Source: Hyphomicrobiales bacterium | GTDB lineage: Bacteria > Pseudomonadota > Alphaproteobacteria > Rhizobiales > JAJFHC01 | Direction of reading: 5' to 3' | NCBI GenBank assembly: GCA_021775835.1 | Contig: JAJFHC010000129.1 | Location: 1-48,432, forward strand | DNA length: 48,432 bases | Shown: positions 1-8,715 of the stretch, one piece after another | Numbering within the stretch: position 1 is the first letter of the stretch | Layout: every line of letters starts with the position of its first letter | The notes under the pieces: generated by a model | The model's database searches: none | Told to the model about the DNA's origin: nothing | What the model saw: only the letters and a program-made list of their open reading frames with translations | Program-made: the position numbers and the translations under genes

Positions 1-1
1 G

Positions 2-361
2 CTGTGCAAGTCACTGATGTGCGCCATGATCGCCGCGGCCAAGGCGGACGGTCATATTTCCGAGGAAGAACGCGAAAGTATATCGCGACAGTTGACCTCC
101 TCGGACCTGACAGGGCAGCAGAGACTGTTCATCGAGGAGCAGCTGTCGAAACCCCTCGACATCGACGCCATCGCCAACATGGTCACGTCGCCTGCACATG
201 CTGCGGAGATCTACACCGCGTCTCTATTGGTCATCGATGACATCAACCCGGCTGAACGCGGCTATCTCGGCATGCTGGCCGCGCGGCTCAACCTCGACCC
301 GGACCTTGTCGAGCATCTTCATGTCAACGTCAAAACGGTCGAAGAACGCGAAGCCGCTTGA
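2..361 (+). CDS. TerB/DUF533-like protein, 3' part only
   Basis: The reading frame is open from the left edge of the window (base 2) to a TGA at 359-361, so the true start lies outside. The visible 119 residues are helical and charged. They carry an acidic stretch (AKADGHISEEERESI) typical of the DUF533/YebE branch of the TerB-like helical fold, often annotated as tellurite-resistance TerB family. The later segment AERGYLGMLAARLNLDPDLVEHL is also typical of that family's end. No catalytic residues are known for this family and its role is unknown; many members are inner-membrane associated through an N-terminus not seen here. The downstream neighbour is a decayed catalase. The family call is from remembered sequence pattern. 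Confidence 0.7.
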   Translation: MCKSLMCAMIAAAKADGHISEEERESISRQLTSSDLTGQQRLFIEEQLSKPLDIDAIANMVTSPAHAAEIYTASLLVIDDINPAERGYLGMLAARLNLDPDLVEHLHVNVKTVEEREAA

Positions 362-641
362 TGGTGTGCGGCAATCTTGAGTGCCTGAGCACGACGTTCC
401 GTTGAACCGGGACCGCGCCACACACAAAGCTCGGTGTCTGGAACGGCTCCTCTCCGATTGGGGACAAATACAAACCCAATCTGGCACATAACAATGCCGA
501 AAGAACGGGGCCATCCATACCTTCAAGTCCGGGGAAAGAAGACTTTGTTTCACAGAGGTGTCTCAAAGGCCGGTCAATTCTTCACCCTGACCACAGGTTC
601 GCTTGAGCAGTTCGCCGAGCGCACCGCAGTCTTCGGCGCGG

Positions 642-1756
642 ACCGAGGAAGGCAACTGGGACCTGGTCGGCAACAACACGCCGGTGTTCTTCGTTCGCGA
701 CCCTTTGAAATTCCCCGACTTCATCCACACCCAGAAACGCCCCCCCAGAACCAACATGCGTTCACCGACCGCCATGTGGGATTTCTGGTCGCTGTCACCG
801 GAAAGCCTGTACCAGATCACGATCCTGTTTTCCGACCGCGGCCTCCCCCAGGGCTACAGAAACGTCAACGGCTATAGCAGCCACACCTACAGCTTCATCA
901 ACGCCGCCAACGAGCGCTTCTGGGTAAAATTCCATTTCAAGTGCCTGCAGGGCATCAAGACCTGGACGAATGCGGAAGGCAACGCGGTCATCGCCGAAGA
1001 CCGCGAGAGCGCCCAGAAGGACTTGTATGACGCGATCGAAAACGGCGACTACCCGCAGTGGCGCTTCTGCATCCAGGTCATGCCGGAAGCCGATGCGGAG
1101 AAGACGCCCTACAACCCGTTCGACCTGACCAAGGTCTGGCCCCATGGCGACTATCCGCTGATTGACGTGGGCATTCTGGAACTGAACCGCAACCCGGAGA
1201 ACTATTTTGCGGAAATCGAGCCGTCGTCATTCTCGCCGTCGAATGTTGTCCCCGGCATCGGGTTCTCGCCGGACAGGATGCTGCAGGCGCGGATCTTCTC
1301 CTATGCCGATGCCCACCGCTACCGGGTCGGCATCCATTATGAACCCTGCCGGTCAACCGCCCGAAATGTCCGGTCAATCACTATCATATGGACGGGCAAA
1401 TGCGGTTCGACGAACCGGGTAGCACGGACGCCTACTACGAACCGAACTCCTTCGACGGCCCTGTTCAGGATGCGACCCATGACGAGCCGCCGTTGAAAAT
1501 ATCAGGCGATGCCGACCGGTACGATCACCGCGACGGCAATGACGACTATAGCCAGCCCGGCAACCTGTTCCGCCTGATGAGCGACGACCAGAGGCGTCAG
1601 CTCATGGACAACATGGCGGACGCCATGAGCCCTGTGCCGCAGCACATTCAACTGCGCCAGGTCGGACACCTGCTCGAGGCCGACCCGGCCTATGGTCAAG
1701 GCGTTGCCGAACGCCTGGGGCTGAACATTGCAAGCCTGACCGAGGCTGCGGAGTAA
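642..1756 (+). pseudogene. katA: Catalase (clade 3 KatA type), truncated and frameshifted
   Basis: From codon 642 the translation is unmistakably a small-subunit haem catalase: [46 protein letters not shown] core, [20 protein letters not shown] and the haem-ligand helix region [13 protein letters not shown]. Three things break it. The first roughly 110 residues of the family, including the distal catalytic His region (VHAKG), are absent upstream; bases 362-641 do not encode them in any frame. A single-base loss near 1344-1346 shifts the frame just after HYE: the first frame ends in nonsense at 1496, while the next frame resumes with [18 protein letters not shown] and runs to TAA at 1756. No start codon with a ribosome site is visible. 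A functional enzyme is not possible from this copy. Confidence 0.88.
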
Positions 1757-1791
1757 CAGTCGCCGTTGGGACATCAACACACGTTAAAGGC

Positions 1792-1814
1792 GGGGCGACT
1801 TCGTTGGTCGCCTC
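1792..1814. terminator. Convergent hairpin terminator
   Basis: Bases 1792-1799 pair with 1807-1814 (core GGCGAC/GTCGCC, one G-T pair) around a 7-base loop. It sits between the convergent ends of the catalase remnant (1756) and the SDR gene (1838), and is followed on the plus strand by a pyrimidine-rich stretch (TCGTCTCTTCTT). It is a plausible terminator for either strand, without a strong T-run. Confidence 0.45.
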
Positions 1815-1837
1815 GTCTCTTCTTGCAAACAGACTGC

Positions 1838-2527
1838 CTAATTCTCGACCGGCGGTGTCGGCAGGACCATCACCTCATGCACGTCGACACTTGGCGGCTG
1901 GGACACGGCATACATGACGCTGTTGGCAACGTCTTCAGCCCTCAGACCCTCGGGCTTCGGATCATCGAAAAACGGTGTGTCGACGAAACCGGGTTCGATC
2001 AGCGTCACCCGGACGCCGGTACCGCGCAACTCTTCGCGCAGGCCGTAGCCGATGGCGGTGACTGCCCATTTGGTAGCGCTGTACATGGAACCGACAATCG
2101 TGCGGCGCCCGGCAACGGAACCGGTAAGAACCACGTGACCGCGGCTTTCCTTCAGTGCATCGGCCGAAAGACGCACTGTGAGGGCCGCCCCATAAACATT
2201 CGTGAGGATCAGATGGCGCCAGTAATCGGTGTCGGCGCTCGTAAACCCGCCGGGCCGGCCGCCTACCCCGGCGTTGGCGAAGACCACGTCAATTCGGCCG
2301 AATGCCGCCAGGGCCTGGGCGATCATGTGTTTCTGGCTGTCGGGTTCGGTGACATCGCATTCCACCGCGATCGCCCGGTCCGAACCACCCAGCGCCGTTG
2401 CAAGGTTTTCCAGCTTGTCTCTGGACCGGGCTGCCAGAACAAGCTGGTAACCCGCGTCTGCCGCGGCATGCGCCGTCGCCAGCCCGATGCCGCTCGAGGC
2501 GCCGGTGATCAACATTACTTTTTCCAT
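1838..2527 (-). CDS. Short-chain dehydrogenase/reductase
   Basis: Classical SDR of about 229 residues. The cofactor motif TGASSGIG is near residue 8, the NAG motif (FANAGVG) is in mid-protein, and the catalytic Ser/Tyr-Lys are in SVAG and YSATK. VIEPGFVDT-like sequence (LIEPGFVDTPF) follows, as in the family. It reduces or oxidises an alcohol/ketone with NAD(P)H in the cytoplasm; the substrate cannot be told. An ATG at 2525-2527 (MEKVMLITG) places the glycine motif at the usual distance from the N-terminus; the GTG at 2537-2539 would add four residues. It faces the catalase remnant and lies downstream of the binding-protein gene on the same strand, 128 bases away, probably not one operon. Confidence 0.85.
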   Translation of the reverse strand: MEKVMLITGASSGIGLATAHAAADAGYQLVLAARSRDKLENLATALGGSDRAIAVECDVTEPDSQKHMIAQALAAFGRIDVVFANAGVGGRPGGFTSADTDYWRHLILTNVYGAALTVRLSADALKESRGHVVLTGSVAGRRTIVGSMYSATKWAVTAIGYGLREELRGTGVRVTLIEPGFVDTPFFDDPKPEGLRAEDVANSVMYAVSQPPSVDVHEVMVLPTPPVEN

Positions 2528-2655
2528 GAATGGCCTCACGTCAGTCCGGGTTTACGAAAGGGCTTATACCACCGGTGCGGATTGGTGACGTGATTTCTGG
2601 AAACAATTCCCAGAACCCGACCAAAACTCGGCCAGGGACGAGCGGCGCAATACTC

Positions 2656-3432
2656 TTACGACTGATTGAAATAGCTCGCCAGAATCCGGTCATAGGTTCC
2701 GTCTGCAACGAGGCTGTCGAAGCCTGCCTGCAATGTCCGCACGATGTCGTCTTCGGTTTTCTTGTTCAGGGCAAGATACAGATCACCCCGCTTGAGGACG
2801 TGAATGACTTCGTAGTCCGCAAGCGATTCTCCGATGGACACCAATCCGAATTTCGTGACGTTCGTTTCATAGGCGACCGCATCGATACGACCCGCTGCAA
2901 GCTTCTTGTAATTCTGGTCATTGTACAGAACGATGTCGAGCTTATCGTCGGTCAATCCGGCAGCCTTCAGGAGCAGGTGTCCGACGTCGTCCTTGACGAC
3001 GCCGATTCGCATCTTGTGGAGTTCCTCGGCGGACTTGATTTTCAAGCGGCTGCTTTTCTTTGCCGTCAGACCCACGATCGTGGGAACAAATGGTCCGACC
3101 CATTTGAAAAGCTCTTCCCTGTCTTCCGTCCGGGTCGTCGAAAACAGGGCATGGCAATCCCGGTTGAGTGTCAGGTTGTAACCCCGTGCCCAGGGCAAAA
3201 GCTCGATATCGGATTTAGCATGACTGGCGCCGGCGCGTTTCAGCATTTCGAGCATGAGATCGACGCTCAAACCACGCAATTCCCCGTCCTGCTGATAATT
3301 GAACGGCGGGTAGTCCTCCGTCATGATTTTCAGCGACGCGAGCTTGTCGGCCGCAAGAACCGGCCAGGCAGAGGCAAAAGATGCGGCCGCCGCGGATGAT
3401 GCCAGAAAGGATCTTCTCGTTAGAAACGCCAT
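2656..3432 (-). CDS. Periplasmic amino-acid-type solute-binding protein (SBP_bac_3)
   Basis: 258 residues with a twin-arginine-like signal (LTRRSFLASSAAAA) and a cleavage region around PVLAADK, so the product is periplasmic. The mature part has the family-3 binding-protein layout: an early Y-P-P-F motif (EDYPPFNY), a first lobe with W-A-R-G, and a second lobe with RIGVVKDDVG and GRIDAVAYE. Such proteins bind amino acids or other small polar solutes for an ABC importer or for sensing. No permease or ATPase gene is adjacent; instead the gene lies 120 bases downstream of a membrane GGDEF-EAL gene on the same strand. A role as a ligand-binding partner for that sensor is possible but only a neighbourhood guess. 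Confidence 0.82.
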   Translation of the reverse strand: MAFLTRRSFLASSAAAASFASAWPVLAADKLASLKIMTEDYPPFNYQQDGELRGLSVDLMLEMLKRAGASHAKSDIELLPWARGYNLTLNRDCHALFSTTRTEDREELFKWVGPFVPTIVGLTAKKSSRLKIKSAEELHKMRIGVVKDDVGHLLLKAAGLTDDKLDIVLYNDQNYKKLAAGRIDAVAYETNVTKFGLVSIGESLADYEVIHVLKRGDLYLALNKKTEDDIVRTLQAGFDSLVADGTYDRILASYFNQS

Positions 3433-3552
3433 GATGATGTGACCTGACCTTCCATTATCTCGCTCGTCTGCCCAGGAAAATTTCGTCGCGTAGGGTCGGT
3501 AACAACGCGGCGAGTTTTGCTGGAATTGTTTTCAATTGCAAGTCGATGGGAT

Positions 3553-5952
3553 TCATGACGCCTGCTTCCCTTCAACCTCACAAGGCCCCTTCGACAAATA
3601 CGCATCGAATGGAAGCGGCCGTCCGATGTGATAACCCTGTCCCGCATCCATGCCCATGACCTGAAGCCGTCGGAGCTGAGTTTCGGTCTCGATACCTTCC
3701 GCAATGACCTTGATCTTGAGCTGATGCGACAGAAGCCGGATGCCTTCTATAAGGGTCAACGTCTTCTGAGCCACGGGTTCATCGGTTTCCTGTCCCAACG
3801 TCGAAATGAATGACCGGTCGATCTTCACGATCCCCACGGGGAAACGGTTTATGTAGCTGAGCGAGGAAAAGCCGGTGCCAAAATCATCCAGGGCAAACGT
3901 GCATCCAAGTTCTCGGATGGCCTCAAAAATGTGTTCCAGATCCGGCGCCTGCTGCATCAGGACGGTTTCGGTTATTTCGAGCACCAGTTTTCGGGGATCG
4001 ACGCCGTAGTCCATCAGTTTGCCGGCAAGCTTGGCGGGCAGCCCCGGCAGGAACTGGGCGGCTGACAGGTTGATCGTGACGTAAGTATCGTTCAGATACG
4101 GATCGTCAGCCAGACGCTTCAAATGTTGAATACCCAGATCCAGAACCCGGTCGCCGATCTCCTGTATCGACCCGTTCTGTTCCGCGGTGGCGATAATTTC
4201 ATCGGGCCGAATTGGCCCTTCCTCGGGATGATCGAGGCGCAGCAGGCCTTCAAACCCAATGATCTCTTCCGTCCTGAGGTCGACGATCGGCTGAAAATGG
4301 AGTTCAAACAAGTCGTTCGACAGACCGTCGGAGATGAACTGCTCGACCTCAAGATAGCGGCTTGCCTCGCAACCCAGTTTCTCGTTGAAGAGGCAATAAC
4401 CGTTACGCCCTTCCCGCTTGCGGTGATACATGGCGACATCGGACGTTCTCAACAATTCGTCGGCCGTCGTTGCATTGTCGGGATAAAATGAGATGCCGAC
4501 ACTGGTAGAGATCGAGAGGCGCCGGCCGTCCAGTTTGAAGGGCTTGCTCAAGACCCTGTTGATATCACCGGCCAGGGCTGTCGCGCGATCCGACACATCG
4601 TCCCCGGATATAAGAACAGAGAATTCATCGCCTCCAAACCGTCCGAACTTGTCACCACCGCGAAGCAGCGACTGGATGCGATGGCTTACGGTCTGGAGGA
4701 CATGGTCGCCTGCAGAGTGGCCCAGATTGTCGTTGACCCATTTGAAGCGATCCAGATCGAGAAACAGGGCGGCGACCCGGCCGCCGTTCAGCCTGGCGTC
4801 TTCGAGTTCCTGATCGGCATGATGCGTGAAGCCTGCCCGGTTCATCAGGCCTGTCAACGGGTCGGTCAATGCCAGGCTGCGCATGGCCTCCTCGACGGCC
4901 TTGAGATTGCTGATATCGGTCATGACCGAAAGCGAATGCGGCACGGAGGACGCGTTTTCCTGATCGGGCGCCTCCCGGATCATGATGTCGATCAGGGTGC
5001 CGTCCTTGCGGCGGAACGCACAGGTCGTCTCGGATACTCTGCCGGGTGCGACACAGGAAATTCTTGGTTTGTCCCCGTAATCGTCCTCGCTTGGCTCAGG
5101 GACAAACTCCATGAACCGCCGCCCGATGACCTCCTCCTTGCGATAGCCCGTCGCGAAGAGCCAATAATCCGACACCGCGAGAATGACATCGTCGTCATTC
5201 ACCGAATAGAGCATTACGGGAGTGTTGTTGTAGAGGAACGTCATCCGCTCATAGGTGGCTCTGAGCTTGTCCTGATCAGCCTCCAGCTTGTCCTGCATTT
5301 CGTTGAAGTTGCTTGCCATCAGACCAATCTCGTCCGCCGATGACCAGGCAATCTTGTGCCGCTTGCCGTCCCGGCGGGTGGCGTTGATGGTCGACGTCAG
5401 GCGCGACAGGGGGCCTGCGATCATCATCCGGTTGGCAAACACTGCGGCAATCAGAACGGCAATTGTGGAGGCAATGAACAGGATCGCTGATTTACCGACC
5501 TCGTTCCAGACGGAATTGTTGATCTGGTCGTGTCCATGGGTAATGCGCAACGTGCCGACGCGTGTTTGCTTGCCGGCATTGGTGCGCACTATGGCACGGT
5601 CCTCGACCTCGAAATCTGAGCCCAAAACGTCGGCAGTTGCCTCCTGGGAAACAGCCTTTGCGACCGTCTGATTGTTGTCGTCAAGAATCTCGACCTCGGC
5701 AATGCCCGGATTCAGGACAATCGTGCTGGCCCATTCGTTGAGGTTGGCGAAGTCGAAATCCCAAAGAGGCTTGCTCAGCGCCTTGCTGTTCACGGACAGG
5801 ATTGCCTCGTGTTTTGCATGCATTTCACGCTTGATTGAATCGCTGGAGACAACAAAGAAGATGGCCAGCAGGGGCCCGTTAACGGCCACCAGCGCCAGGA
5901 ACATGATGGCGACGAATTTCCGCTGTATCGATCTCTTGAGAAAATCCACCAT
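3553..5952 (-). CDS. Membrane HAMP-PAS-GGDEF-EAL protein (c-di-GMP turnover)
   Basis: 799 residues. Membrane helices lie near 12-35 and 154-173, enclosing a periplasmic sensor of about 115 residues; HAMP follows at about 174-226 and PAS at about 236-350. The cyclase domain has an intact GGDEF motif at 440-444 and an RGGD inhibitory I-site at 431-434, five residues upstream as expected. The phosphodiesterase domain begins with EGL (568-570, in place of EAL) and keeps NLSA, EITET, ALDDFGTGFS, KIDRSFI, AEGIETE and the final GQGYHIGRPL, so all metal and base positions look present. It should make and break cyclic di-GMP at the inner membrane in response to a periplasmic signal and the PAS ligand. 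Net activity cannot be read from sequence. Confidence 0.93.
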   Translation of the reverse strand: MVDFLKRSIQRKFVAIMFLALVAVNGPLLAIFFVVSSDSIKREMHAKHEAILSVNSKALSKPLWDFDFANLNEWASTIVLNPGIAEVEILDDNNQTVAKAVSQEATADVLGSDFEVEDRAIVRTNAGKQTRVGTLRITHGHDQINNSVWNEVGKSAILFIASTIAVLIAAVFANRMMIAGPLSRLTSTINATRRDGKRHKIAWSSADEIGLMASNFNEMQDKLEADQDKLRATYERMTFLYNNTPVMLYSVNDDDVILAVSDYWLFATGYRKEEVIGRRFMEFVPEPSEDDYGDKPRISCVAPGRVSETTCAFRRKDGTLIDIMIREAPDQENASSVPHSLSVMTDISNLKAVEEAMRSLALTDPLTGLMNRAGFTHHADQELEDARLNGGRVAALFLDLDRFKWVNDNLGHSAGDHVLQTVSHRIQSLLRGGDKFGRFGGDEFSVLISGDDVSDRATALAGDINRVLSKPFKLDGRRLSISTSVGISFYPDNATTADELLRTSDVAMYHRKREGRNGYCLFNEKLGCEASRYLEVEQFISDGLSNDLFELHFQPIVDLRTEEIIGFEGLLRLDHPEEGPIRPDEIIATAEQNGSIQEIGDRVLDLGIQHLKRLADDPYLNDTYVTINLSAAQFLPGLPAKLAGKLMDYGVDPRKLVLEITETVLMQQAPDLEHIFEAIRELGCTFALDDFGTGFSSLSYINRFPVGIVKIDRSFISTLGQETDEPVAQKTLTLIEGIRLLSHQLKIKVIAEGIETETQLRRLQVMGMDAGQGYHIGRPLPFDAYLSKGPCEVEGKQAS

Positions 5953-6085
5953 GGCCGGTCGCCGTTATCCCCATCACCGTGCTTGCTTGCGTGAAGGTCT
6001 TCATCGACAATGAGCCCAACCAGCCTATACGGGCGCTGTCGACTTCTGCAGTTGCTTTCAGGTAGTCTTACCTAAAACCCAAGCT

Positions 6086-6121
6086 GCATACTTCATGCAT
6101 GAATACAATTGCGGAGTATGC
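6086..6121. promoter_or_regulatory. Palindromic AT-rich site in intergenic region
   Basis: A perfect 12-base palindrome TTCATGCATGAA (6092-6103) lies inside a wider inverted pair GCATAC (6086-6091) and GTATGC (6116-6121). It is about 140 bases upstream of the GGDEF-EAL start (5952, minus strand) and could be an operator for it. No regulator is assigned. Confidence 0.25.
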
Positions 6122-6199
6122 CCTTCAATTGTTTCAAAACACCTTATTCTTCTTGGATAACGCGTAGTTTGTTACTGGAATTCGTAACTTGGTTAATTT

Positions 6200-7357
6200 T
6201 CACACAATGATCTCATCCAGTGATTTGGGATGGCTCGTTACCATTTCAAAGCCATCTTCCGTGATGATAACACTGTCGCCGACCTGAGCGCGGAAGGTGT
6301 CTACGGAGACTGAGCCGTCTACTGCAAGCACCATTCCGGGCTGAAGAATGGTTTCATCGCCAGTCACCAGTTGTGGCGACTCCAGAAAACTGTAACCGGT
6401 GGCCCGTCCGCAGCGAAAAGGATACTCATAACCGGCACCTTGAATAACATCGGCATAAGCCGCGTGAACACTCTCAGCTGTTACACCCGGTTGCAGCGCA
6501 TCAAGAGCAGCTTTCTGGCTTGCCAACGCGACTTCATAGACGGAAGCATGAGACTTGTCTTGGATCTCGCCTATCCAAAACGTACGATCAAACCCGAGCT
6601 TAAACCGGTGGAAATTTGTCATCCCGCAAAAGCACAAGAACACCGGCTCGCCGTGCTTCATCACACGGGTAGAGGCACGATGATGCGTTTTGGTGATGGT
6701 GTCACCGGACGCCATAATCTGTAAAAAATGCGTGTTGGGTGACATATCGGCGTCATCGTAATATGCCGCCAGCAGCGTCGCGGCCTTGCGCGTTCCTGCC
6801 TGGGAAGTTGCAATCGCAACCTCATACTCGGGCACATCGTCTGCAATTGCCGCGCGGCCTGCATCCATCATTGCATTTGCGACCTGGCCTGCGTGGCGGG
6901 CCAGTTGAAGCTCTTCCTGCGATTTGATCATCCGCATCTGAGCTAGGACTGGAGTGGCGCTGACTATATTGTCCGTATCTACTATTTGGTTCACAAATGT
7001 CCGGACCATGGGCGGCATGTGATCTGGCTCGATTGCAACGCTCGCTGCACTCTTCAGGACGGTCGGTAACTCCTCGCGCCATTCATTGCCCATACCGTCA
7101 TTCCAAGCAGCGATACGGTCAGCACGAGCCGTGGCTTGCGCTGTATTCAAATCAATTGTGGGCGTGATCAGAAGCGTTTCATCGTCTTTTGGAACCACCA
7201 AAATGGTTGGACGACCGAACTCCATGTGGAGATAATCATAGTACCCGGTCAGATAATAGACATTATCCTCGTCCGTGACGAGTGCAACGTCGATATCATA
7301 TTCATTAAGGTGTTGTCGGAACACCCTCATACGCGCAGCGAAACTACTCACAATCAA
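6200..7357 (-). CDS. Creatinase-like M24 family hydrolase, metal site absent
   Basis: 385 residues with the two-domain pita-bread layout: an N-terminal creatinase_N domain (DVALVTDEDNVYYLTGY) and a C-terminal M24 fold. The five metal ligands of true aminopeptidases are not kept: the usual G-H-G-I-G becomes GRATGYSF, the E of the E-P-G motif becomes D (LAVDGS), and the last E lies in AQVGDSVIIT. A His is kept in THHRAST at the place of the creatinase catalytic His, and FDRTF replaces the creatinase LERTLF Glu with Asp. It is therefore probably a non-peptidase member acting on a small amide or amidine. The substrate is unknown. It is monocistronic, 257 bases upstream of glpU's end. A canonical creatinase occurs in the same window (26187-27407). 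Confidence 0.78.
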   Translation of the reverse strand: MIVSSFAARMRVFRQHLNEYDIDVALVTDEDNVYYLTGYYDYLHMEFGRPTILVVPKDDETLLITPTIDLNTAQATARADRIAAWNDGMGNEWREELPTVLKSAASVAIEPDHMPPMVRTFVNQIVDTDNIVSATPVLAQMRMIKSQEELQLARHAGQVANAMMDAGRAAIADDVPEYEVAIATSQAGTRKAATLLAAYYDDADMSPNTHFLQIMASGDTITKTHHRASTRVMKHGEPVFLCFCGMTNFHRFKLGFDRTFWIGEIQDKSHASVYEVALASQKAALDALQPGVTAESVHAAYADVIQGAGYEYPFRCGRATGYSFLESPQLVTGDETILQPGMVLAVDGSVSVDTFRAQVGDSVIITEDGFEMVTSHPKSLDEIIV

Positions 7358-7448
7358 CCTCCCGGGCGTTATGGCAGCCGATCACCAACGAAACACGGTC
7401 GCGCAGGTTTCAAAAACTACATCACTCCAACTACTATCCTGTTCAATT

Positions 7449-7471
7449 TACGACATCAATTGAATGTCGTA
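7449..7471. promoter_or_regulatory. Candidate operator upstream of the M24 gene
   Basis: Arms TACGACAT (7449-7456) and ATGTCGTA (7464-7471) form a perfect 8-base inverted repeat around CAATTGA. It lies about 92 bases upstream of the M24 start codon (7357, minus strand), in the promoter zone. Its size fits a dimeric GntR- or similar-type repressor site; no such regulator gene is next to it. Confidence 0.35.
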
Positions 7472-7613
7472 CAAACGCTCGAACCCGCCATTCTCGACGC
7501 CGCATCGAAATGTCTGAAGACGGTCACAAAGAGCCGGTCTGACGGGTATCCGGGGACGTCCGCTTGCAACCCAACACCTGCGCAACGCTCCCGCAGCGGG
7601 AAGTCCAGCGGTT

Positions 7614-7895
7614 TCAGACCCAGCGAAAGACGACAAATCCGTACACGAGGCAAATAACCAGCGGTCCCCACAGGGGCAGCCCCATTAGCCCGAGCCAGGC
7701 CAGGAAAATGAAGGCGCTGCCCAGGAGGGTGATGAACAACCGGTCGCCACGGGTGGTTTCCAGCCCGAGAATGCCGTGCCGCTGGTCGCCGCCGGGACTG
7801 TGCCATTCCCACACAGCCATGGTTGCCAGGCAACAGCCGATGAAGACGAAGAAGGCAACGGTCGGCCAGGTCCAGGCCATCCAGGAAAGGCCCAT
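7614..7895 (-). CDS. glpU: GlpU-type small membrane protein (DUF2160)
   Basis: About 93 residues, nearly all hydrophobic, with three likely membrane helices (MAWTWPTVAFFVFIGCCLAT; FITLLGSAFIFLAWLG; LWGPLVICLVYGFVVF) and a conserved central W-E-W-H-S-P-G-G-D-x-R. This matches DUF2160, found next to glycerol ABC permeases and called GlpU in Rhizobium leguminosarum, where its exact job is unknown. The ATG at 7893-7895 is preceded by a strong GGGGAGGG site; a longer start would overlap glpQ. It is the last gene of the operon, 16 bases after glpQ. Confidence 0.78.
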   Translation of the reverse strand: MGLSWMAWTWPTVAFFVFIGCCLATMAVWEWHSPGGDQRHGILGLETTRGDRLFITLLGSAFIFLAWLGLMGLPLWGPLVICLVYGFVVFRWV

Positions 7896-7911
7896 GATCT
7901 TAGGCCCTCCC

Positions 7912-8715
7912 CTAAACCCTGCCCAGGGCAAAACCCTTGGCGATGTAGTTGCGCACGAAGTAGATGACGAAGGCGCCGGGCACGATGGTCAGGGTGCCGG
8001 CCGCCGCCAGAAGGCCCAGTTCGTAACCGGATGTGGAGGCCGTCCGGGTCATGGTCGCCGCAATCGGTTTGGCGGCCACCGCCGTCAGGGTTTTCGCCAG
8101 GAGCAGTTCAACCCAGGAAAACATGAAACAGAAAAACGCCGCCACGCCGATGCCAGCGGCGATCGTCGGCAAAAAGATCTTGATGAAGAAGCTGGGGAAT
8201 GAATGGCCGTCGATGTAGGCGGTCTCGTCCAGTTGCTTGGGCACGCCCGACATGAAGCCCTCGAGAATCCAGACCGCCAGGGGAATGTTGAACAGCGTAT
8301 GGGCCAAGGCCACGGCAATGTGGGTATCGAAAAGGCCGAACGCAGAATAGAGCTGGAAGAACGGCAGCGCGAACACTGCGGCCGGTGCCATTCGGTTGGT
8401 CAGGAGCCAGAAGAACAGGTGCTTGTCGCCGACAAAGCGATAGCGCGAGAAGGCGTAGGCTGCGGGCAAAGCAACGCAAACCGACAACACGGTATTGATC
8501 GACACGTAGATCAGGGAATTGACGTAGCCCATGTACCAGGTCGGGTCGGTGAAAATCTTGACGTAATTGTCGGTCGTGAATTCCTGCGGCCACAGGGTGA
8601 AGGACCCCAGAATTTCATTTGTCGTCTTGAACGACATGTTCAACAGCCAATAAATCGGCAGCATCAGGAACAGGATATAGAGGGTGGGAACCAGCCAGGT
8701 CGCGCGTCGCATCAT
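7912..8715 (-). CDS. glpQ: Glycerol ABC transporter permease GlpQ
   Basis: 267 residues and six predicted membrane helices. It carries the binding-protein-dependent permease loop EAA-like segment (LDETAYIDGHSFPSFFIKIFLPTI) that contacts the ATPase, as in MalG-type permeases. It should form the membrane channel together with GlpP. The name follows the Rhizobium leguminosarum glpSTPQUV system and should not be confused with the E. coli phosphodiesterase of the same name. Its start overlaps the glpP stop by four bases (ATGA), which implies translational coupling. The order P-Q-U after S-T matches the known operon. Confidence 0.85.
   Translation of the reverse strand: MMRRATWLVPTLYILFLMLPIYWLLNMSFKTTNEILGSFTLWPQEFTTDNYVKIFTDPTWYMGYVNSLIYVSINTVLSVCVALPAAYAFSRYRFVGDKHLFFWLLTNRMAPAAVFALPFFQLYSAFGLFDTHIAVALAHTLFNIPLAVWILEGFMSGVPKQLDETAYIDGHSFPSFFIKIFLPTIAAGIGVAAFFCFMFSWVELLLAKTLTAVAAKPIAATMTRTASTSGYELGLLAAAGTLTIVPGAFVIYFVRNYIAKGFALGRV

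Noticed and set aside
362..641. Missing catalase N-terminus or an insertion sequence end
   Set aside because: None of the three plus-strand frames shows the catalase N-terminal words and no transposase or terminal repeat was seen; origin of the segment stays open.
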